Assembly: GCA_010093705.1 (NCBI GenBank) | Contig: MU006093.1 | Location: 1,048,849-1,112,848 of the forward strand | Length of the DNA: 64,000 nucleotides | Source of the DNA: Patellaria atrata CBS 101060 | Lineage: Eukaryota; Ascomycota; Dothideomycetes; Patellariales; Patellariaceae | Direction: 5' to 3' | Shown: positions 22,496 to 34,525 of the stretch, one piece after another | Layout: each line of letters starts with the position of its first letter | How positions within the stretch are numbered: position 1 is the stretch's first letter | Position numbers and translations under genes: made by a program | Notes under the pieces: generated by a model | What the model was told of the DNA's origin: nothing | Databases searched by the model: none | The model's input: only the letters and a program-made list of their open reading frames with translations

Positions 22496-25400
22496 ATGGC
22501 TGGTGTAGTGGGCAGACCGACTGTCGCAACGCCAAACAATACTGTATGTCTTTATTTTCCACGTCGGATTGTAAGACAAATTTTGCGTTTCAATGCTAAC
22601 GATTCTCTAAAACTAGACTAGGACTTCTCGACTTGGTGAATATGGATCGACCTCTAGAAGACAAATAACGGACGAGCATTCTGCACCTTCATCCAGTCTC
22701 GGCCCGGGCATGGGCGGCACCACAAAGGGTTGGGGAAACATCTGGGGTAATTCAGCGCTGAGTGCAAACTTTGGTTCAACCACTCGAGACAGTTCCAGGA
22801 CTCGTGGTAAGACATGTCTATCACCTTGTATTTGACCAACCAGAACCTAATCGTTCACAGAAAATGGATCGTACCTCAACTCTGGCGCAGACTCGATCGA
22901 AGGCAAGGTCGGATCAAGCGCGCTTCTTAATGATTCTCCCGAAAGTGATACATGGAATCGCCAAACCTCCCCTTGGGGACCAACCGACACAAACCCTCCC
23001 ACTGCAACCCAAGCAAGAAATGCCGGTGTCTCGCCTGTTCGTCATCGCGCCAGCAACCAAATCCAGGCACCTTCAGCATTCATGGATACAACAACAACCG
23101 CAAAATCAAATTATTCCACGATCCCCCGAACGTCAGTAGTAAGTACCGGTCTTCTTGGTAGCCAGTTTGGTGGGAAAGGTCTCCTTGATTCGGGTTCTTC
23201 CAACTTCACTATGCCGCGTGCGAACGATCCCGTTACCAATGGAATGAACCATTTTGGGAGATTGAATGATGGAGATGGTCAATTGGCCGATAACGGCGTA
23301 AGCGCTTGGGCTGATGCGTCGCTTCACTCTCCAACAGACGATCGGCGAAGCGTTTCAAACTCAGAATATTTTGCACCTTCTAGCAATGGACCTTCACGAA
23401 ACGGCAGCTTACCACCTTCACGTCACGGAGCTGAACCTGTACAATATCCTACAGCCCTTGAGGGGTATTCTCGATTCGCGCAACCTCCTCAACCCTCCTT
23501 TGCTCGCGGACACACGGCTTCCATTTCTTCTCAAGCAAATGGTAGATCCTATCCTGAACGGAATGGGTCGTTTCAGAGTGACGTTATGCCTCAATTTGGG
23601 CGTTTAAGTATTGATAACTCTTCTGACCAGGGCATGGTACTCCATCGTCATTCGACTGTCGGAAACGCCAACTTGACATTTAGCCAGAACCAGACAGAAT
23701 CAAACTTCGCTCGCCAAGAGAGATCTCAGCAGCACTTAAACCTTGAAGAAGCCTTCATCCACAATGGTGGAACCCTCACGCCTGATCATTTCCCTGTAGG
23801 TCCATTCAACGAACAAATCAAGACCTTCAGAAATCTACACCTCAACCGCGGCACGCTTACGCCTAATGGCAGCGATTTCCGCCCCAGTCCGTTTTACTCA
23901 ACCGGCAGCACTCCCCCTGTTTATGATCATCTATACCCTTCTCGAAGCGAGCAAGTATCAAGGGCAAATGCATTACAGGAGAAGTTACGTTCGATACAGC
24001 AGCAAGAACAGTCGATATATCATCAACCGTACCATCAAATGCTGACCAATGCACAATTCCGCAATCAGTATAACTCTTTTCCCTATGGGACACCGAATGG
24101 GCTTCCGATGAACAATCTCCCGCATACTATGACAGTACCACAATTACCATCGATCATGCCTGCTATTGAGGCTCCCAGGGGTCCCCGTGACCAGGATCCC
24201 AATGTCGTCCGAAGTACTTTGTTGGATGAATTCAAGTCTAATATCAAGAGTACCACCAAGCGATATGAGCTCAAAGACATATATGCGCATGTCGTCGAGT
24301 TTAGTGGAGACCAGCATGGCTCTCGGTTTATCCAACAGAAACTTGAAACGGCCAATAGCGACGAGAAGGAGAGGGTCTTCCAAGAGATCCAACCAAACGC
24401 TATGCAGCTAATGACCGATGTCTTTGGTAACTACGTTATCCAGAAGTTCTTTGAGCATGGTGACCAAAATCAAAAGAAGATCTTAGCAAATCGTATGAAG
24501 GGGCATGTGCTCGGCTTATCATTGCAGATGTATGGTTGCCGGGTTGTTCAAAAGGTTTGTTGTTCTTTCCTACCTTAGTGTATGCTAAAAGTACTAATCT
24601 GTTCTAGGCATTAGAGCACGTGCTTGTCGATCAGCAGGCTAGTCTTGTTAAAGAGCTCGAGAATAACGTTCTCAAATGCGTGAAGGATCAGAACGGAAAC
24701 CATGTCGTCCAAAAAGCTATTGAGAGAGTCCCAGCGGAACACATACAGTTCATCATCAACGCCTTTACAGGACAGGTATCGGGCCTTGCAACTCATCCGT
24801 ATGGATGCCGTGTAATCCAACGTATGCTCGAACACTGTGACGAAGGAGCTAGGGCATCAATTCTACAAGAGCTACATGCATGTGGGTCGACATTAATCCC
24901 CGATCAGTACGGAAACTATGTCACACAACACGTTATCGAGCACGGTCGACCGGAAGATAGAGCAACGATCATCGACCTTATCAAGGACCAACTGCTACCG
25001 TTCTCGAAGCATAAGTTTGCCAGTAATGTTGTGGAAAAGTGTTTGGTCTACGGTACTGATGAACAACGACGCGAGATCATGATGAAAGTTGTAGAGAAAA
25101 CAGATAAGGGCGAAAGTAATCTGGTAATGCTCATCAAGGATGGGTATGGGAACTACGTTATCCGTAAGTCATAGCTGATGATGGAATGGAGAGTTGTGAT
25201 GTTGACTACTTAATAGAAAAACTCCTGGATACGCTCACTCATGTCGACTATATCACATTCCTGGATTATCTTCACCCGGAGATGCAAAAGGCAAAGAGGA
25301 CCGTCAATGGCAAACAAGTTATGGCTGTAAGTCGCGTGGGTGAAGGCATTCGAGACTGAGATCCTAACATACGATTAGGTTGAAAAGAAGATGCATAGAT

Positions 25401-25636
25401 TCGATAACGTGAGGCCTGACTTGTCTACGGCTGGTAATGATCAGACAAGCGTGCACTCTAGCACAAGCACTACAACCCCGAGCGTGGCTTCTCCTACAAC
25501 GACAAATAGTACACAAACCTCACAAGGCAGTCCTGCGGCCATAGCGAACACCAGCACCGTCGATATTCCTGTCCAGAACTCTGATAATAAGAATCGCTTC
25601 ACGGAATTTATAGGTGGCGTGTCGCTTGGAAACTAA
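22496..25636 (+). CDS. PUF3: Pumilio-family (Puf3-like) mRNA-binding protein, six exons, 951 aa
   Basis: Exons are 22496-22543, 22617-22806, 22861-24554, 24608-25163, 25217-25326 and 25379-25636; all phases agree. The first 520 residues are Ser/Asn/Gln-rich and disordered. The Pumilio homology domain (about 528-870) has eight repeats. The base-contacting residues read, from repeat 1 to 8: S-R-Q, N-Y-Q, C-R-Q, N-H-Q, C-R-Q, N-Y-Q, S-N-E, N-Y-Q. By the known PUF code, read in reverse, this predicts UGUAUAUA, the Puf3/Pumilio element in 3' UTRs. In yeast, Puf3 recruits deadenylases and controls nuclear-encoded mitochondrial mRNAs in the cytosol. The C-terminal tail (about 885-951) is Ser/Thr-rich. 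A CT-rich leader with a likely intron precedes it. The Puf3-like call rests on the code and architecture. Confidence 0.9.
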
Positions 25637-26603
25637 GACTCGCCATTTCATATATTTCTGCCTATCATGCATTTCGTCATTAGGCGTCGGCTGTACATTT
25701 GTTGGGAACTTGTTTTATATTCATTCGCTCATATACGAGGAAAGGGGCATGCTCCCCTGTAACGGCGTCGAAAACGAGGGAACTTTACCCCAATTTTACA
25801 TTTTCCGTCTTTGCAAGAACGACGCACGACGTACGACCTGGCGTTCGCTCGCCCTAACGATTCACATGGTAAACTAGGCTTGTTACTCTTTTCTCCGTAC
25901 CTATCTAGTTCGTAACGTTTACCGGCGCTTATATGTTTTGCATCATCGATACCATCTAGCGGGGAGATGTTATTGCCTATCCCCATTTGTCTCCTACCTC
26001 CTGCAACTTATTTGTCTTATTTCCTTCTTAAATCTCGGCCTTCGCTGCCATACTAAATGTCTGTAATACCTTAAAATTTCTCTGTGCATCATTTGGAGCG
26101 CAATGGAGCCAAGGTGTTACCTGCTTGTTTACAGGCTGGGAACTGGGTGGTAGGAAAGGGCTTTATGATTTTGAAGTGGAGCAGTTTCCTTGAGCTTCTT
26201 GCTCTTTTATTACCAATGTGAGAGGCGTTAAAGAAGGAATCTCTCATTGTCTAGTACAGCGTAATTTGGTGTTCAGAGGGCAATATGAATAGCATATGGT
26301 TCGGTCTATGGAGAGCATAAGTTCATAGAGCGGCGAAACATAGATTTGCATCAGGACGGTAGAACTTGAACTTAGATAATGATACCTTCATGATGCAAAT
26401 ACTTTAGGAGTTCTCTGCTCCTCCTGCTTATTCTAAGGTCCCTTATGGTAGTGAACTTTCATCTCTCCTGCCTTGGCTAGAACATCGGTTCAACCTGCCC
26501 GTTTTTGCGACCTTTGAATTGACAACAATAGCCGACCCCGCGCGAGTGTCATCGGATCTTCATTTCATCTCAGTTGACGACAACAACCCATCCCCTAGCA
26601 GAG
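25637..26603. other. Intergenic spacer
   Basis: It holds the 3' UTR of the Pumilio gene and the promoter of the DUF1640 gene, both on the plus strand. No gene is supported. Confidence 0.5.
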
Positions 26604-28062
26604 ATGTCGACACCGCGCCTTACCTTCCTATATCCAATGCTATTTCGGTCTGTTCAAGCATTCGGATCACAATGCAGCAGAAATGCGCCCTCAAGGAGAA
26701 AACTGCGCGCTGCGCAAGCAGCTACATTCACCACTTCCATCAGAAATCGACAAGAGGTTAAACGAGAAAGATATGGGACCGCAAACGAACCCCCAGCACA
26801 TCTGAGCTCAGGGAATGAGCTCAAAGGACAAGATGGGACGGAAGGGCTAAAGCAGACTGATCGTCCAAGTGGGATCTCCTCGAAAGAGCGCAATGCAACC
26901 TCCCCGGAAAAGGAAAATAAGAAGCCACCTACAGAGTACGACGTAAAACCAGAATCACAAAAGGAAGAGCCACCGCCCAAAGTTCAACGCAAGGCCACAG
27001 GAGACCCAGACGACCCCAAAACGAAAGACGCACCTGGTCCGCACCAGCCTCCGAAAACGGGCCAGTCCAATCCTATGGAAACCGTGCTAGAGATGCCTTC
27101 GCCATCTGAAGATCGAGATTCAAAGCACAAACCTCCGCATCTACAACCACCGCCTTATGTTCATCACTTCGATACTTACAGTCTGGTAAAGGATCTAGAG
27201 AAGAGCGGGTTCAAGCTGGAGCAGAGCGTTACGGTTATGAAGGCAGTGAGGGGGATACTGGCGGATAATATGGAGTTGGCGAGGGAGGGGCTGGTTGGTA
27301 AGAGTGATGTTGAGAACGTAGGTTGGATTACATCATATCAGAGTTTTAGATGGCATTGGTTACCTTAATATGAGCAGCCTACTGAACCTGTAATATAGGA
27401 AACATACCTCTTCCGTGCTGCTTGTTCCGAACTCAGAACTGAAATCCAAAATAGCCGCAAAGTAACCATTGAGAAAATGCGCCAGGAGCGCGCACAACTA
27501 CAACACGAGGTCGATATCCTGAACCAACGATTAGGTCAGGAGACAGCACAGATGAAGGATGACCTGAAAGGTGCCTTCGATGACCGGAAAATGAACGTGA
27601 AGACCGAACAGAGGGCTATGGAGAGTCGGGTATGCCACATTCCCCTGTCTCATGCATTGTATACCATCTATTTTGACCGCTAATATGGGTCCACAGATCC
27701 AAGAACTCAACCACAAAATAACTGTCCACCTCAACTCCGACGCCCGTACGGATGTCGAATCCGTACGATGGGTGCTTACCCGTCGCGCCGCCGGAGCTAT
27801 CGGTCTCATCGCATTTTCCGTCATCACTGTACTCAAGCTCTTTTCGGACGCTAACAAACATGAGAAGGAAAGAGAAAAGGAAAGAGAGAGGGAGGGTGAG
27901 CATGAGGAGGGTCATGGTGGTAATGGCACAAGGGAGAGAAGAGCTCTAGAAGAAGGGTTTAGGGAGGGTCGGAGTAACCAAGGGGATATAGGGGTAATTG
28001 GGGGAACATTAAGAGGTGGAGATGGTTTGATTGTTGGAGAGGGGGGTGTGAGCCTGGGTTAG
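26604..28062 (+). CDS. Mitochondrial DUF1640 (MCUR1/CCDC90, Fmp32-type) coiled-coil membrane protein, 436 aa
   Basis: Exons are 26604-27317, 27399-27629 and 27697-28062, with both junctions in phase 0. I chose the ATG at 26604; the frame is open a little further up but has no ATG there. The N-terminus is a typical mitochondrial presequence (Arg, Ser and Ala, no acid for about 40 residues). A Lys/Glu/Pro-rich linker follows. The DUF1640 core starts at FDTYSLVKDLEKSGF (about 190), continues as ILADNMELAREGLV and a long coiled coil (EKMRQERAQLQHEVDIL), and ends in one transmembrane helix (AAGAIGLIAFSVITVL). Family members sit in the inner membrane and have been linked to calcium uniporter regulation and proline metabolism. 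An unusual charged tail of Lys-Glu-Arg repeats and Gly follows the helix. Confidence 0.85.
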
Positions 28063-28790
28063 GTAGCACCTGCGGAAGTGTCGTCGATGAAGATTGGATG
28101 GATGAACGATGATTTTGACGTCGGTAATTTGTTCATGAAGAAGATCACGCATAGAGAGACGGGCGTACAAATGGAACGGCAAAAGACCCTCAAAAGGGTT
28201 CTAGATCCCCAATGGGGAGATGTAGAGTTGAAGAGGGGTATAGCTAACCGTATAGCGCTGTACAAATTATAAAGTGCGAGTATACACAAATATACATCCC
28301 GCCCTGTTCACTCGAACCCTTTGTATAAGTATGAAAATGAACTAGCAGTTCTAAGGCTCTAGCGCTTCATGAACACAATTCGGCATCTGTCCTAAGACCT
28401 TTGGGTTCGAGATACGCTCTTCGCCGCTGTTAATATGTAGCGCGAGATAGAGATGTGTACAGATTTTAGGACTTTAGGCTACATTGGTCGGAGGATGATC
28501 CAGGAGATTGGAGAGCTCGGTCTGTAATGTTCGGCCTTGAAGGAGTGGATATCGGTTGGACGTCGTACGTCTAGCTCGCGGCTTCCGTATTTATCACCCG
28601 GAACATATTGTATAGCGGGGCCAGCAATATTCCGTCCGCTGCTGATAGCCGCGAGTACGGTACGGAGCGATATACGTACCTATCACGCAGACTCTAAATA
28701 GGGGCGGACGGGGCCAAATGCCGTACAGCTCTCCACCGCACCTCCTCCACACATAACGTGAGCTTTTCTTCGTAAATCGGCGTATAGATT
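28063..28790. other. Convergent intergenic region
   Basis: It lies between the DUF1640 gene (+) and the unknown gene (-). Short open stretches on both strands look like chance. Nothing else is seen. Confidence 0.5.
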
Positions 28791-29958
28791 TCAAGGGTGC
28801 CCCTCTAGACCCCAGTCTCTAATCTTCTCGTTCAAAACGGGTTGCGGTCCCATCGCAAACTCCATCTGGTCCTCCAGCGTCACCCACCCCCTCCTCTTTA
28901 ACAACACCGCATACCTGATCGCGCCCTGCCAGTCACGCCACCATGTCTCTTCGCTCTGCACCGCGCACTTCCTAGGCGCGTTGCTTTGGGTGCTTCCTGC
29001 GGCATCAGGGGCAAGCGTCGCATAAGGCCAGTACGCGCGGATGACTTCGTACTTCTTGTTATCTACTACGGCGGAGAGCAAGGAGTTAAAAAGACGGTTC
29101 ATCTTGGGTGCAGAATGTACAATGACCTGAGAGTGTGTGACGGGAAAGGTGATATCAACATGACCACGGTAGCTAACACTAGCGAGGAGAGAGCGGATGC
29201 GACCTTCGATGTAGTCGGTATTCCAGTTTATGACTTCGCGGTTGAGGGCGAAGCTGGCGGGTTGAATCAGACTTCGTAAACTTCAATTATCGCATATGGC
29301 TTTGTAGATTGTTTGGGGGAACTTACGACTTTATCGTATTGTTGTCCTTGCAGTATCTCTTACACCAGTCGGCCAATTGCTCCCCACTCGACTTGCCCGT
29401 CTTTGCCTGCGTTTTTAGTTTGATGTAGTTCCAGTTTTCCCGCGCGGGGATGAAGTATCGGATCATATTCAACCTGAGGTCGAAATCTACGACCTGTTTC
29501 GCTCCGAAATCAGTGTGCGAGCCCCTGATGCGTATCAACGGCTTCGGTGGCAATGCAGCCTGCTCTTTTATCATCCTCTCCAGCACTCGCGGATCGGAAC
29601 TCAATACCGACAGAGTCGTCGTCAATGTCACCCGATCGTCCGAGAGCTTCGACTCGGGAATCTGGTATTTGGAGAAGTCAAGATTCGGCATTCCGGGTAT
29701 AGATGAAGCTGATGGAGTGGGGAGAGTGGGCTCGGGTTGTACCGACGGCCCCGTGTACGCAGGTGGTTCCTCGGTCGGATTGGAGCTTTCATGGTCACTG
29801 TGGCTGCTTTGTTGTCTTTGAAGATGTGTTTGGGAGACATGACTTGGGCCGGGTACACTGCTTGGACGGGTAGTGATGGAGGAGCGGGGAGGTTCGGAGG
29901 ACCATGGGTTGTCGAATGCGGTCTGGTCGTCGTCATCGGGGATAGCTTCCTTAGACAT
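28791..29958 (-). CDS. Hypothetical fungal protein, two exons, 370 aa
   Basis: Exons are 29958-29327 and 29271-28791, joined in phase 2 across a 55-nt intron (GTAAGT donor). Function not recognised. Residues 1-95 are disordered (acidic start, then Ser/Thr/Pro-rich with an EEPPAYTGPS segment). The rest is a compact mixed domain containing VVDFDLRLNMIRYFIP, a WNYIKLKTQ strand, ADWCKRYCKDNN, then after the splice FALNREVINWNTDYIEGRIRS. A tight C-terminal block with WWRDWQGAIRYAVLLKRRGWV is strikingly Trp-rich. No signal peptide or membrane helix is present. It looks like a folded, probably cytosolic or nuclear, ascomycete-specific protein. Confidence 0.7.
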
Positions 29959-31871
29959 TTTTTTCTACGGTTCACTATATTATGCTTATATGATTAGTCG
30001 GATTTGGGGGCCTCAGGGCGGAACTTTGGGGCGAGGGCGGTCTCTTATGTTTTGCACACCGAATCATTAACATGGTTGCCTCCGACACGTGCGTAGATGG
30101 ATGTCGTAATATGTGGCGGTGCTGCGTCCTAGCTAAGGTCCCTTAGCACCTGGAACTAGCCGAGTCGCCGAGTTCTTCTCTTCGGTAAAGCTCCGCATTT
30201 CTTCAGTTTGAACGCGACCATGGACGTTGGACGACGTGCGATTCATCTTCATCTCGTCCATACATCGCACTACTGCATTCCCCTCTAGTTCTTCGGGTCT
30301 TGAAATATACAAGAGAGTGCTACTACCGGTCTAGGGAAGCTTGGTGGAGTCCATGAGAGCTTAGGTTAGGTTCACTTCCCTTTCCTTGCTCATCCCATCA
30401 AAATCCTAAGGTAATCTCTCATCGATCTTCTGTCTCAGTTATTTGGTCTTCATTCTCGAAGCGACGTAGTCGCATGTTCCATAGTATTGTAGTCCTACGT
30501 CATATGGAGCACTTTCTAGCCATGTGGAAATTCTATATCCCACGCTTCCCCGCCTCGAGAGCGTAGGACGAGTAATGTTTGCGTCGCACTCTGAGTAAGC
30601 ATGTAGTGGAGGCTGTTAAGCTGAAAATAAAATAAGTACTCAAACTCTACGTTGACGGTCCTATTTCATTATTTCCCACATCATTTCTCCCCTCGCAACT
30701 TTGAATCTGTTCAAAATTCCTGCAACTGCATTTGGCCTTTCCAGAGGAGCTGACTCAAGAATGAAACGTCAACTTTGCAAAAGCCTAATGTTGAAAACTA
30801 ACTTGTTAATTGAAAGGGGATATTGCTCGAACTTTCAAGCCATCAACCAGTATTTCGAAGAATTTCACGCAAATAAAGAACGGAGAAGATGGATACGTTG
30901 CGACGAATTCGTAGAAATGGGAACTTATCGAGATCTTGCGTCGTCGGTCTTACTGCACCACGTGCTGAAGGGGTAGAGAGATTCTTAAGCAAATGGGTAC
31001 CTTAGCAGATTGCGGAATTAACGGATTAATCGATGTACATATCAATATTGGTGGAGGCCAGTATCCAGACACGTATGAATCCCAGATTTTGATCGGCTTA
31101 GAATATTCTCACCTCCTACTGGGCTATAATTTGAAGATCGAACTACTAGGCACAGCCTAATAGCAATATCCATTACGATACCCCAGAAACTTTAATTGAG
31201 GGGATTTGGTGCATGAGCATGACACACTCTGCGAAGGTCAGAGATTCTACAACGTTTTGTGAATCGAAACTAAAAATAGCGTCTCAGACTGGAGAGGCAT
31301 AGAAAGAATATCGGTCGAAGCTTGGGAGAAGCAGGATTTGAAAGAAGAATATATCCTACTCGGATAGGCGATGTTACAGAAAGATTCTACCGGGCACCTT
31401 TTCTTGGGATATTGCTTGCTATCCGTCCATCTATACTTCTGTACACCTACATTCGAATGCTCAAATCTCAAGATCTAGTGACGGTCCCGGATTCAGTAGT
31501 ATATCACTTTATGTATTGTAGATATAGCAATCGTATGGCAATGCAGGCGAGCTCGTCTTACCGAGAGGGGATATGTAAGCTTCATCTCTCGGCTGTTAAG
31601 GAGTTCGTATGTTTTGAACTTCTTTCGGCTATCTGCGAATTAATCGTACTATGTCGTAATAAACTGGAATGAATCATACACTATGGTGATGATGAGATAT
31701 GGACGGGCTTCCGATACAGCCCTCTCAGAGAAGTGGTAATTTCCATATCATTCTCTACCACAGTGTCTAGGTCGAACAGACCGCCCTCTTTTCTAGATCA
31801 GCTGAACATTCCATCTTTTACATTACGCCAAACACCGTGCTCAGAATATGCTGTAGTACCTTCTATTATCT
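29959..31871. other. 1.9-kb gene-poor region with decayed-looking frames
   Basis: The first half should carry the promoter of the 370-aa protein gene. Between 30701 and 31675 are two plus-strand open stretches (91 and 116 codons) in AT-rich DNA. Neither begins convincingly nor matches a family I recognise. They could be remnants of an old gene or chance. Confidence 0.4.
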
Positions 31872-33441
<1,570 letters not shown>

Positions 33442-34525
33442 GACTGGGTAGGTATGAGATGGAAATCGCGGTGGTTGAGGTAAGGTTAGACAAGGTCTAT
33501 AAGCTTACAATCAAACATAATTTATCGCACGTTTTGTAGAGATGGTCGTAAAGCTCGGCGTATTCCTACGTGGTCCAAGCTTTTACAGCCGATTACGCGC
33601 TCATGTGACCCAATCTAAGCGCTTATCCGCTTTAAAGTACGTAGAACTGCATATGTCCATGAGCACTTGACCGTTTTCGAGCAGGAATGCACCAATCCGT
33701 AAGCACTTGCCCTTTTCAGGATAAGCGCCTTCGCTTCTTACGTGGCACGGAATGATAGGTACGTAACCTGAAAAGCCTTTCAGGCAACAACAAAACGTGA
33801 GGTCGCGCTTCCCTGCTTTTCTGTCCCGTCCCACGATTCTTTGACCCTTTGCTTCATCCTCTGACCTTTCGTACCGTTTTTCGTGCTCTTCTGAAGTCGA
33901 TTTACCACTGAAAATTTCCCTTTATTGTACAGCAGTATATATATACGTGTCATTCATGTCAAACTTTAACGGCAATGATGGGAGATAATTAGGAAAATAC
34001 ATCGCAAGGCTGGGAGTACCTTCCTAATACTTCGACTTGCGTTTTGTGGCGTACGTACGCGTGACTCACGTCCGAGGGTCAAGAGAAGGGAAGAGACAAC
34101 CAGTAAACATATAAAAGCTGGAGCATTGACGCTCCATCCCTTGGCTTCTTCCTCTTCTCTATTTACTTTCTTCAGCCTTGCGTTTGAAATATCAGTTTCT
34201 GAGTGCAGTTGTTTGTGTTACTACCAAAGAGGTGACGCGTTGTTTGCTTCCATACATTGCCTGATCTACTATATCACTTGATGTTACAAATTACCTACCT
34301 ACATGCATTAAGATTTCTCTAGTCCTTTCTCAACTGTTTCAGCATAACCAATTGGCCCAGTTAAAGCTAATTACATCATCTAATCGGAAAAAAGCATGAG
34401 GTGCGGTTTACGCACTTGTCAATTGGGTAAGCTTAAATATACAACCGCGAAAGCTTAGAATACCTACCGAAAAGGGCAGCTCTTCTTTTTTCTTCAGGGA
34501 GAGCACATTCAAAATACCTTCTGTA
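33442..34525. other. Divergent promoter region between RVB2 and the coiled-coil gene
   Basis: About 1.1 kb between two divergent start codons. It contains a TATAAAAG box near 34110 facing the coiled-coil gene and, just after it, a small inverted repeat (GGAGC, six bases, GCTCC) near 34120. CT-rich blocks typical of fungal promoters follow at 34140-34190. No gene was found inside. Confidence 0.45.

Noticed and set aside
22496-28062. Idea that the Puf3-like and mitochondrial DUF1640 genes form a functional pair
   Set aside because: They are neighbours in tandem with nearly 1 kb between them, and nothing in the sequence ties one to the other; I found no reason beyond proximity.
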